Positions 7,158-15,405 of a DNA stretch of 43,122 nt are shown here, piece by piece. The first letter of the stretch is position 1. Each line of letters begins with the position of its first letter. The stretch covers positions 1-43,122 of the forward strand of contig JBEKBS010000023.1 of NCBI GenBank assembly GCA_050015275.1, read 5' to 3'. The notes beneath the pieces were generated by a model, which saw only the letters and a program-made list of their open reading frames with translations, was not told the DNA's origin and did not search any database. The DNA is from DATKJS01 sp050015275. Its GTDB lineage: Bacteria; Acidobacteriota; Aminicenantia; Aminicenantales; Saccharicenantaceae. Position numbers and translations under genes: made by a program.

Positions 7158-7186
7158 AATTTAGCAAAATCGGCCGGAAATGGCAA
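7158..7186 (-). promoter_or_regulatory. Promoter of tRNA-Asn
   Basis: On the minus strand TTGCCA (7186-7181) and TAAATT (7163-7158) are 17 bases apart, just upstream of the tRNA 5' end and immediately after the DnaC-like gene. This would let the tRNA be made independently of the heat-shock operon. Confidence 0.6.
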
Positions 7187-7194
7187 GGAAATTC

Positions 7195-7941
7195 CTAGAA
7201 TCGGTACCCGGCCTGCTTGGCCATCTTCCGGTAGTCGTCGCCCTCGACCTCGACAACCTTGCACATCTCGTAGATCCTCGACCTCAGCCGGACGCCGATC
7301 CGGTCGATGAGGTTCTCCCCGCCCTTCTTGTAGAAGGAGTCGCGGGTGTCCTCCTCGTCCTCCGTGTCCGGGTAGTTCGTCGTGAAGATCGTCATCTTCT
7401 TGTGGTTGTAGCGGTAGTTGATGATGTAGAAGACGGTCTCTTCGACCCAGGCCGACGTCCGCTTGGCGCCGAGCTCGTCGAGGACCAGGATCTCGGCCTG
7501 GAAAACGGGCGTCAGGACATCGGATTCAGAGAGAGTCGACTCCGGCGTGAATGTGCTCTGGATCTCGCGGATGAGCTCGCGGAAGTCGTAGAAGATGCAG
7601 GGGACGTTCTTCTTCAGGACGAGCTCCTGGATGATCGAGACGGCCAGATGGGTCTTCCCCACGCCGCAGGGGCCGATGAACAGGATGCCAACGTCCTGGG
7701 CGGGATAATTCTTGACGAATTGCTTGGAGATCTTGAGGGCGTCCTTGTGGGAGTCGTTGTGGACCTCGAAATTTTCCAGGCGGCAATTAAGATAGCGCCG
7801 GGGGATGTTGGCTTGCTCGATGAGAGCCTGCTTCCGGCGCTCGGTGTAGCAGACGCATCGCTTGGCGACCTTGCTGCCTCCGGCGTCCTCCAGGACCCAG
7901 CCGGTCCCCAGGCACCGCTCGCAGACACGCTGTTCGTTCAA
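7195..7941 (-). CDS. DnaC/IstB-like AAA+ ATPase (putative helicase loader)
   Basis: A 248-residue ATPase. The N-terminus has a probable zinc site (CERC near residue 8, CVC near residue 30), followed by an AAA+ core with Walker A GPCGVGKTH (about 89-97), Walker B ILVLDELG (about 150-157), sensor-1 TTN and a sensor-2/arginine region RIGVRLRSRI. This is the layout of DnaC/DnaI helicase loaders and of IstB transposition helpers. No IS21 transposase is nearby, so a loader role is preferred. The start is TTG at 7941, overlapping the sigma factor stop as TTGA, with GAGGG upstream. It is the last protein gene of the dnaK-hspR operon. Confidence 0.85.
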   Translation of the reverse strand: MNEQRVCERCLGTGWVLEDAGGSKVAKRCVCYTERRKQALIEQANIPRRYLNCRLENFEVHNDSHKDALKISKQFVKNYPAQDVGILFIGPCGVGKTHLAVSIIQELVLKKNVPCIFYDFRELIREIQSTFTPESTLSESDVLTPVFQAEILVLDELGAKRTSAWVEETVFYIINYRYNHKKMTIFTTNYPDTEDEEDTRDSFYKKGGENLIDRIGVRLRSRIYEMCKVVEVEGDDYRKMAKQAGYRF

Positions 7942-8780
7942 TTCAGATACCCTCTGAGCTGCTGAAGCTTTTTCGACCGGCCCAGCTTCCGCATGGCTTT
8001 TTGCTCGATCTGGCGGATGCGCTCCCGGGTCAGGTGGAGCCTGTCGCCGATCTCCTGGAGCGTCATCGGCCGGTCGTCGTCCAGGCCGAAACGCAATTTT
8101 AGCACAGTTTCTTCCTTTTCATCCAGCACGGCGAGCATTTCCCGGATCTGGTGCTGGGCCGAGGACTTGATGATCTGGTATTCGACGGACTCCGCCTCCC
8201 CGTCGCTGAGCCGGTCCTCGATCTCGAAGTCCTCATCGGAGCGCTTGTCGCTCAGGGACACGTTCCGCTCCTCGAGGAGCTCGAGGTCCTCGACATCCGT
8301 CTCGGAGATCCCCAGGGCCCCGGCGATCTCCTCCCGGGTGGGCTCCCGGCCGAGCTCCGTCTTGAGGGCGGCGGTCTTCTTCTTCATTAGGGAGATCTGG
8401 TCCGAGAGCTTCTGGGGGATATTGTAGATGTGGGAGTACTGGGACAGGGCGTGGACGATCGCCTGGCGGATCCACCAGACGGCGTAGGAGATGAACCTCA
8501 CGTTCTTGGACGGGTCGAACCGCCGGGCCGCCTCGATGAGCCCGATGTTCCCCTCGTTGATGAGGTCGAGCATGCTCAACCCCATGCCGCGATATTTTTT
8601 GCCGTACGAGACGACGAACTTGAGGTTGGCCTTGATCAGGCTCTGGATGGCGTCCTTGTCCCCACGCCGGATGCGCTCGCCGAGCTTCTTCTCCGCGTCT
8701 TCGGTGAGGGCCGGGAACTTGCCGATCTCCTCCAGGTAATGCTTCAGGTTCCTCGAATCCAGGAAATCCCGGTGATCCAT
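7938..8780 (-). CDS. RNA polymerase sigma-70 family factor (RpoD/group 2 type)
   Basis: A 280-residue sigma factor that lacks region 1.1. Region 1.2 is LKHYLEEIGKFPALT, region 2 contains ANLKFVVSYGKKY and the -10 melting motif RFISYAVWWIRQAI, region 3 covers about 115-180, and region 4 ends with the helix-turn-helix TLQEIGDRLHLTRERIRQIE. The small size and missing region 1.1 point to a secondary (RpoS or SigB/C type) factor rather than the housekeeping one. It starts two bases after the hspR stop and overlaps the next gene, so it is co-expressed with the chaperones and its level probably rises when HspR releases the operon. Confidence 0.93.
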   Translation of the reverse strand: MDHRDFLDSRNLKHYLEEIGKFPALTEDAEKKLGERIRRGDKDAIQSLIKANLKFVVSYGKKYRGMGLSMLDLINEGNIGLIEAARRFDPSKNVRFISYAVWWIRQAIVHALSQYSHIYNIPQKLSDQISLMKKKTAALKTELGREPTREEIAGALGISETDVEDLELLEERNVSLSDKRSDEDFEIEDRLSDGEAESVEYQIIKSSAQHQIREMLAVLDEKEETVLKLRFGLDDDRPMTLQEIGDRLHLTRERIRQIEQKAMRKLGRSKKLQQLRGYLN

Positions 8781-8782
8781 GG

Positions 8783-9196
8783 TCAGCGTTCCGGGTCCTC
8801 CACCTTGACGACCCCGGCCGGACGGACATGGACCAGGGCGTTCCGCCGGACCTCGAATTCGTCCTCCCGGCCCCGGAAGAACTCGGCCCGGACGTATTCG
8901 AGGAATTCACCGACCTCGGTCTCGATCTGCTCGATCTTTTCCCTCATATTGAGGACGACCTCGACGCCGGCGAGGTTGATGCCCAGCTCGCGAATGAGGT
9001 TGAGGACGAGCTCGAGCTGCTGGAGGTCTTCGGTCGAGTAAAGTCGGGTATTGCCCTCGCTCCGGGACGGAGTGATCAGGCCTTCCCGTTCGTAGAGTCT
9101 CAGCGTCTGGGGGTGGATGTTGTACATTTTGGCGACGCTGCTGATATGGTAATACTGTCGCGGTTCCCTTTTGGTTCCCCTCCGCACTTTTTTCAT
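8783..9196 (-). CDS. hspR: MerR-family heat-shock repressor HspR
   Basis: A 137-residue MerR-type regulator. The winged helix-turn-helix lies at about residues 15-80 (YYHISSVAKMYNIHPQTLRL, then YEREGLITPSRSEGNTRLY), matching HspR, which is also recognised by its place after dnaJ. A coiled-coil part follows (about 85-115). HspR acts with DnaK as co-repressor and binds inverted repeats called HAIR; such a repeat is found at the dnaK promoter here. The ATG is one base after the dnaJ stop. The basic N-terminal 14 residues are longer than in actinobacterial HspR. Confidence 0.9.
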   Translation of the reverse strand: MKKVRRGTKREPRQYYHISSVAKMYNIHPQTLRLYEREGLITPSRSEGNTRLYSTEDLQQLELVLNLIRELGINLAGVEVVLNMREKIEQIETEVGEFLEYVRAEFFRGREDEFEVRRNALVHVRPAGVVKVEDPER

Positions 9197-9197
9197 C

Positions 9198-10328
9198 TCA
9201 GTTCCCCCCCGTATTTTCGCGCGGGTTCGGCCCGGAGACTCGCTCGAGCTCCTTCATGAGCTCCCGGACCCTCTGGTCGTCGAACGGCGGCGGGACGATG
9301 GCGACCTCGACGAATTCATCGCCCCGGGCCTTCGTGCCCGGCGCCGGAGCGCCCTGCTCCCTGATCCGGAATTTTTGGCCGGACTTCGTCCCGGGCGGGA
9401 TCCGAATGGTCGTTTTGCCCCAGAGCGTCGGGACCTCGATCTTGGCCCCCAGCGTGGCTTCAGGGACCGTGATCGGGACCTTAAGGGAGATATTGGCCCC
9501 CTCCCGCCTGAACAGGGCGTGGGGGGCGACCTCGATCGAGATGTAGAGGTCCCCCGGCGGTCCGCCGTTCCGGCCGGCGTTCCCCCGGCCGGGGATGCGG
9601 ACCCGGGATCCCGTGTCCACTCCGGCGGGAATGCGGACGGAGATTTGCGCCGATCTCTCGACGGACCCCGCGCCCCGGCAGTCAGGACAGGCGTCCCCTT
9701 GAGCCTTCCCTGATCCGCGGCACGACGGACATGCTCCGGAGAACTTCATGAAACCCCGCTGCATGTTCGCCCGGCCGGTCCCGCCGCAGGCGGGGCAGGC
9801 CCTCGACCCGCTTCCCGGGACCTGGCCGCTGCCCCCGCACGTGTCGCACTCCGCGAGACGGTTCAAGCGGATCCTCGTCTGGACGCCGCGGATCGCGTCC
9901 TCGAAGCCGATCTTCATCGTGTAATTGAGGTCTTCGCCCCTTCCGGGGCCGCCCTCGACCCGTCCGGACCTCCCGGGGCCGGCCCCGCCGAAGAGGTTTT
10001 CGAAGAAATCCTTGAAAGAGGATGAGCCGTAGTCCGAGAAGTTGAAACCTTCGAATTCAGGAGAGGCCCCCGGCCCGCCCCGCCCGCCAGGCCCGGCCCC
10101 GGGCGGGAAGTCGCCCGCTGAGCCGAATTGGTCGTACTGGGTCCGCTTCTTAGGGTCGCTCAGGACCGAGTAGGCCTCCTGGATCTCCTTGAACTTGGCC
10201 TCAGAGGCCTTGTCGCCGGGGTTGAGGTCGGGATGATATTTCCGGGCCAGTTTCCGGTAGGCCTTCTTGATGTCGGCCAGAGCGGCGCCTTTGGATACGC
10301 CCAGAATCTGATAATAGTCTTTCGCCAT
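9198..10328 (-). CDS. dnaJ: Chaperone protein DnaJ (Hsp40)
   Basis: A 376-residue class I J-protein that stimulates DnaK ATPase and delivers substrates. It has the J domain with HPD (about 33-35), a Gly/Phe/Pro-rich linker (about 73-135), the four CxxCxGxG zinc repeats (CDTCGGSG, CPACGGTG, CPSCRGSG, CPDCRGAG) and both C-terminal substrate domains. All key residues are present. It follows dnaK after 65 bases without a recognisable grpE between them, and precedes hspR. Confidence 0.98.
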   Translation of the reverse strand: MAKDYYQILGVSKGAALADIKKAYRKLARKYHPDLNPGDKASEAKFKEIQEAYSVLSDPKKRTQYDQFGSAGDFPPGAGPGGRGGPGASPEFEGFNFSDYGSSSFKDFFENLFGGAGPGRSGRVEGGPGRGEDLNYTMKIGFEDAIRGVQTRIRLNRLAECDTCGGSGQVPGSGSRACPACGGTGRANMQRGFMKFSGACPSCRGSGKAQGDACPDCRGAGSVERSAQISVRIPAGVDTGSRVRIPGRGNAGRNGGPPGDLYISIEVAPHALFRREGANISLKVPITVPEATLGAKIEVPTLWGKTTIRIPPGTKSGQKFRIREQGAPAPGTKARGDEFVEVAIVPPPFDDQRVRELMKELERVSGPNPRENTGGN

Positions 10329-10393
10329 GACCGTCGTCCCCCGGACGCTCCGTCCTTTCAGGCCGCACCGCTCTGCGTCAAAGGCCCCGCGGC

Positions 10394-12337
10394 CTAATTC
10401 TTCTTGTTGTCGTCCACAACCTCGGCGTCGATGACCTCATCATCGGTTCCGCCCGGCTGGGCTTGGCCCCGGCCGTCGCCGCCCGAGGTCTCCTCGCCCG
10501 CTCCGCCCGCGGACTGTCCGCCGGGAGGGGTCGACGGGCCGGCCGCTTGGTAGAGGGTTTCGGTCAGTCTGTGGGAAACACGAGACAGGGACTCCATAGC
10601 CTTGTTGATCTGGTCGAGGTCCTCGCTGGCGATGGCCTTCTTGGTGTTCTCGATCTCATTCTTGACCGCCTCGGCCTCATGCTCACGGATCTTGTCTTTG
10701 TTCTCTTTCAGGAGAGTCTCCAGGCTGTAGATCAGCTGGTCGGCGTGGTTCTTGGCATCGATGGTCTCACGGCGCCTCTTGTCCTCGTCGGCGTGGCTCT
10801 CGGCGTCTTTGACCATCCGGTTGATCTCCTTCTCGTCGAGCCCGCTGTGGCCGGTGATGGTGATGGCTTGCTGCTTGCCGGTGCCCGTGTCCTTGGCGGA
10901 CACGTGGAGGATGCCGTTGGCGTCGATATCGAAGGTGACCTCTATCTTGGGGATCCCCCTCATGGCCGGCGGAAGGCCGTCGAGGTGGAACCTCCCCAGG
11001 GTCCTGTTGTCCGAGGCCATCTCCCGCTCGCCCTGGAGGACGTGGATCTCGACGCTCGGCTGGTTGTCCGAGGCCGTCGAGAAGGTCTCGGTCTTCTTGG
11101 TCGGGATGGTCGTGTTGCGGGGGATCATCCGGGTGAAGACACCGCCCAGGGTTTCGATGCCCAGGGTCAGCGGCGTGACATCGAGAAGAAGGACGTCCTT
11201 GACGTCGCCTGAAAGCACTGCGCCCTGGATGGCGGCCCCGACCGCCACGACCTCGTCCGGATTGACCCCCTTGTGGGGCTCACGCTCGAAGAGCTCCCGG
11301 ACGAGCTGCTGGATCCGGGGCATCCTGGTCTGGCCGCCGACCAGGACGACCTCCTGGATGTCCTTGGCCTTGACGTTGGCGTCAGCCAGGGCCTGGCGGA
11401 CCGGCTGGACCGACCTTTGGATGAGGTCCTCGCAGAGCTGCTCGAGCTTGGCCCGGGTCATCTTCATCAGCAGGTGCTTGGGGCCCGAGGCGTCGGCCGT
11501 GATGAAGGGCAGGTTGATCTCGGTTTCCATGGTCGTCGAGAGCTCGACCTTGGCTTTCTCGGCGGCCTCCTTGAGCCGCTGAAGGGCCATCTTGTCCCTG
11601 GTCAGGTCGATGCCCGACTCCTTCTTGAACTCGGTGACGATCCAGTCCTGGACCTTCTGGTCGAGGTCGTCGCCGCCGAGGTGCGTGTCGCCGTTCGTGG
11701 CCTTGACCTCGACGACGCCCTCCCCGACCTCGAGGATGGAGATGTCGAAGGTCCCGCCGCCGAAGTCGTAGACGGCAATGACCTCGTCCTTCTTCTTGTC
11801 CATGCCATAGGCCAGGGCCGCAGCGGTCGGTTCGTTGATGATCCGGACGACCTCGAGGCCGGCGATCTTGCCCGCATCCTTGGTCGCCTTGCGCTGGCTG
11901 TCGTTGAAATAAGCGGGAACGGTGATGACGGCTTTCTCGACCTTCTCGCCGAGATAATCCTCCGCGGCCTTTTTCAGCTTCTGGAGAATGAACGCGGAGA
12001 TCTCCGGCGGCGCGTATTTCTTGCCGAGCGCTTCCACCCGGACGTCGCCGTTTGCGGCCTCTCCCACTTTGAACGGGACCTGCTTGATCTCCTGGCCGAC
12101 CTCGCCGAAACGGCGGCCCATGAACCTCTTGATGGAATAGATCGTGTTCTCGGGATTGGTGACCCGCTGTCTTTTAGCGACCTGGCCGACGAGGATCTCG
12201 CCCTTCGGGGTGAACGCTACCACCGACGGGGTCGTCCTTCCACCCTCCTCATTAGGGATGACGGTTGTTTTCTCGCCTTCCTGGATGGCGACAACTGAGT
12301 TGGTCGTGCCCAAATCGATTCCGATGATTTTCGCCAT
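10394..12337 (-). CDS. dnaK: Molecular chaperone DnaK (Hsp70)
   Basis: A 647-residue Hsp70 of normal length. The N-terminal ATPase domain starts IIGIDLGTTNSVVA and includes VPAYFNDSQRKAT and YDFGGGTFDISI, with VLVGGQTRMP near 340. The linker DVLLLDVTPLTLGIETLGG joins the substrate domain, and the Gly/Ala-rich C-terminus ends EVVDDNKKN. AGGAGGAG precedes the ATG at 12337. It is the first gene of the heat-shock operon and sits behind a strong promoter covered by a HAIR-like operator. Confidence 0.99.
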   Translation of the reverse strand: MAKIIGIDLGTTNSVVAIQEGEKTTVIPNEEGGRTTPSVVAFTPKGEILVGQVAKRQRVTNPENTIYSIKRFMGRRFGEVGQEIKQVPFKVGEAANGDVRVEALGKKYAPPEISAFILQKLKKAAEDYLGEKVEKAVITVPAYFNDSQRKATKDAGKIAGLEVVRIINEPTAAALAYGMDKKKDEVIAVYDFGGGTFDISILEVGEGVVEVKATNGDTHLGGDDLDQKVQDWIVTEFKKESGIDLTRDKMALQRLKEAAEKAKVELSTTMETEINLPFITADASGPKHLLMKMTRAKLEQLCEDLIQRSVQPVRQALADANVKAKDIQEVVLVGGQTRMPRIQQLVRELFEREPHKGVNPDEVVAVGAAIQGAVLSGDVKDVLLLDVTPLTLGIETLGGVFTRMIPRNTTIPTKKTETFSTASDNQPSVEIHVLQGEREMASDNRTLGRFHLDGLPPAMRGIPKIEVTFDIDANGILHVSAKDTGTGKQQAITITGHSGLDEKEINRMVKDAESHADEDKRRRETIDAKNHADQLIYSLETLLKENKDKIREHEAEAVKNEIENTKKAIASEDLDQINKAMESLSRVSHRLTETLYQAAGPSTPPGGQSAGGAGEETSGGDGRGQAQPGGTDDEVIDAEVVDDNKKN

Positions 12338-12366
12338 TATTCTCCTCCTAAATTTAGTAAGACATT

Positions 12367-12395
12367 AATATATAACCTGAGCATATATTTGTCAA
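12367..12395 (-). promoter_or_regulatory. Promoter of the dnaK operon
   Basis: On the minus strand a perfect TTGACA (12395-12390) and TATATT (12372-12367) are separated by 17 bases, inside the only strongly AT-rich stretch of the neighbourhood. This predicts a start about 25 bases before the dnaK ATG. The -35 box is inside the HAIR-like element. Confidence 0.8.
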
Positions 12396-12396
12396 G
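12376..12396 (-). promoter_or_regulatory. HAIR-like HspR operator over the dnaK -35 box
   Basis: On the minus strand CTTGACA-N7-GCTCAGG matches the published HAIR consensus CTTGAGT-N7-ACTCAAG at 10 of 14 fixed positions with the exact 7-base spacer. It overlaps the -35 and most of the spacer of the dnaK promoter, where a repressor would block polymerase. hspR is the third gene of the same operon, so negative autoregulation is likely. Confidence 0.65.
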
Positions 12397-12422
12397 TTTA
12401 AAATAAAAAAATATAGGCTTAT

Positions 12423-13043
12423 CTAATAGACCAGCCCCTTAATACCTTCGTAGAAAATCCAGTAAATAGCCTGGGCATCCTTTTCGTTCGCGAATCTCAG
12501 CTCGAGCTCCGATAGCGGCTTTCCGTTCCTGGCGCTGAACAAGCTCCGCACCGGCAGCAGCCCATACCACCTGACCTCCTCTATGACCGCTTTGAGACCT
12601 TTATCGCCGACCTTAACCGAGACCTTAAGCCCGTTGTCGAAATCGAGGCTAAAACTCTTGGGCATGTCCTTGAGCTCGAGCGCCTCGAGCTCGAACTTGC
12701 TCGGGTCCCTGGGCGTGCCTGCCGCCTCGCCGGGCTTGATAACGTTCCGCCGGGGCGGTTTCAGGGTGCTTTTCTTGACCAGCTGGACTGTCTTCGAAAA
12801 CGCCGGCCTTCCCCAAAACCTCATCGACTGCAGCTTCCAGGCCCGCAGGACCATCCCCTTGACCCTGAGCTCGAGGTTTTTCTGGCGGACGTCCAGCACG
12901 AAATAGAAATGCGGCTCCTTGGCCAGGTCATTTTCAGCGGTCAGCTCCTGCAGGCTGCGGCCGATCTTTTCCTTGTCCACGGCCTGCGCGGAAGCGCCGG
13001 TCGCCGCGAGGAGCATCAGCAATAGGAGCCCCGGTTTTCGCAT
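12423..13043 (-). CDS. Secreted protein, possible degenerate YkuD-like domain
   Basis: A 206-residue protein with a clean signal peptide (LLLLMLLAATGASAQA, cleavage near residue 20). The segment HFYFVLDVRQKNLELRVKG, residues about 45-63, has the strand pattern found at the start of the YkuD domains in the two upstream genes (LYIIIDTGENRLYVKKG and IALIVSKLERRLTVYKG). However, there is no HG and no S/T-HGC motif, so it would lack transpeptidase activity. The remainder is beta-rich. It starts six bases after the neighbouring L,D-transpeptidase stop and is the last gene of that envelope operon. The domain call is a hint from pattern only. Confidence 0.7.
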   Translation of the reverse strand: MRKPGLLLLMLLAATGASAQAVDKEKIGRSLQELTAENDLAKEPHFYFVLDVRQKNLELRVKGMVLRAWKLQSMRFWGRPAFSKTVQLVKKSTLKPPRRNVIKPGEAAGTPRDPSKFELEALELKDMPKSFSLDFDNGLKVSVKVGDKGLKAVIEEVRWYGLLPVRSLFSARNGKPLSELELRFANEKDAQAIYWIFYEGIKGLVY

Positions 13044-13049
13044 GGTCTT

Positions 13050-13697
13050 TCAGTAGATGTAGATCTTCGCCCCCAGAGGCACGATCTTGAAGATCTCCTT
13101 AAGGTCGTCGTCCCCGACCCTGACGCAGCCGTGGGTCACGTTCCTTCCGAGGAGACGCGTGTAAAGAGTCCCGTGGATGAAATAACCGTCCCCGAAGCCC
13201 AGGGCATAATCCCCCAGGCTGCCCCCTTCCACACGGTCATCCTGGTTCTTTGGGATGGGCTCGCCCTCCTCGATGAACGCCCAGTCTGGCTTGACCCAGT
13301 ACGGGTTCTTGATCTTGAACTTCACCGCGAACGCGCCTCGTGGCGTGTCGAACACCCACTTCCGCTTGCCCCCCGGGTCCTCGAGGACGTCCCCGCTACC
13401 GCAGGAAACGACGGCCTGCCGGACGATCTCGGACCCCTTCTTCACATAAAGCCTGTTTTCCCCGGTGTCGATGATGATGTAGAGCCCCTTCGCCTGGAGG
13501 GCCGCGATCTTTTTCTCAAGCCCCTGGACACTTCTCTGAATTCTTTGGATGTCCTTGTCCGCAACGGCCCCCGTGGCGTTCTTCGGGGGCCAGGCCGAGG
13601 CCTGCTTCAGCCCCGAATAATACGATACGCCGACCACGACCAGGACCTCGAGGTAGGCCATGGCCAGCACGGCGATGAGCAGTCTTCTCCACCACAT
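13050..13697 (-). CDS. Membrane-anchored L,D-transpeptidase (YkuD family)
   Basis: A 215-residue protein starting MWWRRLL, with one N-terminal membrane anchor (about 4-28), a short coiled coil (45-65) and a YkuD catalytic domain (about 70-215). The active-site block has HGTLYTR followed by THGCVRV with the nucleophilic Cys. Such enzymes form 3-3 peptidoglycan cross-links or attach proteins to diaminopimelate in the periplasm. The ATG at 13697 is one base past the upstream stop with AGGAAG inside that gene; a longer in-frame start at 13772 would bury the anchor. It lies between a second L,D-transpeptidase and a secreted protein. Confidence 0.88.
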   Translation of the reverse strand: MWWRRLLIAVLAMAYLEVLVVVGVSYYSGLKQASAWPPKNATGAVADKDIQRIQRSVQGLEKKIAALQAKGLYIIIDTGENRLYVKKGSEIVRQAVVSCGSGDVLEDPGGKRKWVFDTPRGAFAVKFKIKNPYWVKPDWAFIEEGEPIPKNQDDRVEGGSLGDYALGFGDGYFIHGTLYTRLLGRNVTHGCVRVGDDDLKEIFKIVPLGAKIYIY

Positions 13698-13698
13698 C

Positions 13699-14787
13699 TC
13701 AGTTCTTCCTGAGGGCCCGGATGACGTAGTTTTCCATCTCGTTGGTCCCGACGATCGTGACCGCCGTCCCAACGGACACCAGACTGAAGAGCTCGTCGAG
13801 CTTGTCGTTGTCCATGGAGATGCAGCCCCGGGTCAGGCTGTCCTGACCGCCTCCGTGGATCTCGATATCCCCGCCGATGCCGATCGTCGTCGGGATCGCC
13901 CCGCGGTTCTTCTCTCTGGCGAACCTCCGCCTGTCCTCCTCGTTGGGATAATCGATGAGGAGGGCCTTGTAATACTGGCTCGAGGCGATCTTCTGGATGA
14001 TATGGTAGCGGCCTTCGGGCGTGGCGTTATCCCCGGAGTGCATTTTGTTCGAAAGACCGTTGAACCCGAAGCCCGCAGGATAGCTCCGGTAGGCCTGTCC
14101 GCCCTTGTAGACGGTCAAGCGCCTCTCGAGCTTGCTGACGATGAGGGCGATGGTCCCCCTGGCCCGGGACTCGGCAATCGTTTCGTCGGCCCATTTTTTC
14201 CAGATATCGACCTGCCTTTTGTCGAGATAGCGCCCGATGAAGGCAACGACCGCCTCCTCCGCCTCCTTGACGCACTCCCCGGCCTGGGAAAGGCGCCGGG
14301 AAGCTTCTTCGAACTTCGCCTGGCCCATCAGGGAATCCGCCTCTTGAAGGTAGATTTCCGCCTCGGCCAGCTCTTTCCGTGCTTTCCCCCGCTCGGTCAG
14401 GGAGAGGGTGATATCCTTGAGCGTCAACATCTTGGCCCGGACGTTCCGGGCGCCTTCAGCTAGAGAAGACCGCTTCTCAGCCTTGAGGGCCTGGACCTTG
14501 GCCAGGAGGGCATCTCCCGATTCGAGGACGGACTGGAAGCCTCGCCGGACCGGGCCATAATCCCTGGACCAACCCAGCTTGAGGTTCTCCTGATCGAACC
14601 TCCGGCGGGCCGCCCTCAACGTGTCGAGGTAAGCTGAATAATCCTGGCTGGCGAAAACAGAAGCACCGGCTCTCCAGAGGTCCTGTTCCTGGATATCGGA
14701 ACGGCGAACCTCCGGAGGAGCCGGTGGAAGTTGACAGCTGACGGAAAAAACAGCCAGGAAAAGCAGGGCTGTTTGAAGAACCTTCAA
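13699..14787 (-). CDS. Lipoprotein L,D-transpeptidase (YkuD family)
   Basis: A 362-residue protein with a lipoprotein signal (LLFLAVFSVSC, acylated Cys19). A long helical, probably coiled-coil region spans about 30-220 and could span part of the periplasm. The C-terminal YkuD domain (about 225-350) carries IEIHGGG and LTRGCISM; the catalytic Cys follows Arg-Gly rather than the usual His-Gly, so the His is in the IHG motif only. The gene begins 21 bases after the helical lipoprotein gene and is followed one base later by the second transpeptidase. A lipid-anchored transpeptidase with a helical arm next to a helical lipoprotein suggests a job in joining outer membrane and wall. Confidence 0.87.
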   Translation of the reverse strand: MKVLQTALLFLAVFSVSCQLPPAPPEVRRSDIQEQDLWRAGASVFASQDYSAYLDTLRAARRRFDQENLKLGWSRDYGPVRRGFQSVLESGDALLAKVQALKAEKRSSLAEGARNVRAKMLTLKDITLSLTERGKARKELAEAEIYLQEADSLMGQAKFEEASRRLSQAGECVKEAEEAVVAFIGRYLDKRQVDIWKKWADETIAESRARGTIALIVSKLERRLTVYKGGQAYRSYPAGFGFNGLSNKMHSGDNATPEGRYHIIQKIASSQYYKALLIDYPNEEDRRRFAREKNRGAIPTTIGIGGDIEIHGGGQDSLTRGCISMDNDKLDELFSLVSVGTAVTIVGTNEMENYVIRALRKN

Positions 14788-14808
14788 CTTCGCGGAAAAA
14801 CCTTCTTC

Positions 14809-15405
14809 TTATCTTTTGCCCTTGACCTTGTCGATGGCCTTCTGGACCTGCGCGGCGATGGCGGCGGCCTTGTCCTTGACGGCCATGGCCTTGTCCTTGG
14901 CGCCGAAATAATCCTCGGCCGTGATGGCGTTCTGGACCTCGGTCATCTGGGGCTCGAGCCCGCTGAGGTCGGCCTTCATGGCTTCGATGTCGGCCTTAGT
15001 GCCCTTGCCCTTGGGGGCCTTCTCGAGGAGGGCCTTGGCGCCGTCATAGGCGGCCTTGGCTTCGTTCATCGCGGCTTCAGCGGCCTTTTTCGCTTCCTCG
15101 ATCCGCCCCGGGATCTGGGCTTTCACGGCGTCGGCGTCCGTGACGACCTTGGCCAGCATTTCCTTGGCCGGGCCGTACTTCTTGAAGAACTTCTTGGACT
15201 GGGCGGTCACCTCGTCCATCGCGGCCTGGAGATCGCTCTTGAGCTTGGTCAGCTCGTCCTTGGCATAGATCATGCCCTTCGCGCCCTCGACGGCCTGGAC
15301 CGCGGCCTTGGCCGCATCCATCTGCTGGGTGGGCTGTTGGGCGCAGCTCATGAACGCGAACATCACGATCACGGCCAGCGCCAGGATTCTCATCGTGCTT
15401 TTCAT
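14809..15405 (-). CDS. Helical lipoprotein, possible wall-tethering (Lpp-like) protein
   Basis: A 198-residue lipoprotein with lipobox FMSC (Cys21). After the Cys it is almost wholly Ala/Lys/Glu/Asp-rich helix and ends KAIDKVKGKR. It is much longer than E. coli Lpp (about 58 mature residues) but shares the plan of lipid anchor, helical rod and Lys-rich C-terminus. AAAGGAGG lies just upstream of the ATG. It is the first gene of an operon with two L,D-transpeptidases, the enzyme type that links Lpp to peptidoglycan. The tether role is an inference; a generic stress lipoprotein is the alternative. Confidence 0.82.
   Translation of the reverse strand: MKSTMRILALAVIVMFAFMSCAQQPTQQMDAAKAAVQAVEGAKGMIYAKDELTKLKSDLQAAMDEVTAQSKKFFKKYGPAKEMLAKVVTDADAVKAQIPGRIEEAKKAAEAAMNEAKAAYDGAKALLEKAPKGKGTKADIEAMKADLSGLEPQMTEVQNAITAEDYFGAKDKAMAVKDKAAAIAAQVQKAIDKVKGKR

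Noticed and set aside
10463..12298. Long plus-strand frames opposite dnaK
   Set aside because: They are antisense shadows of a fully conserved gene; high GC content removes stop codons. The same applies to frames opposite nuoD, lpdA, nuoH and malic enzyme.
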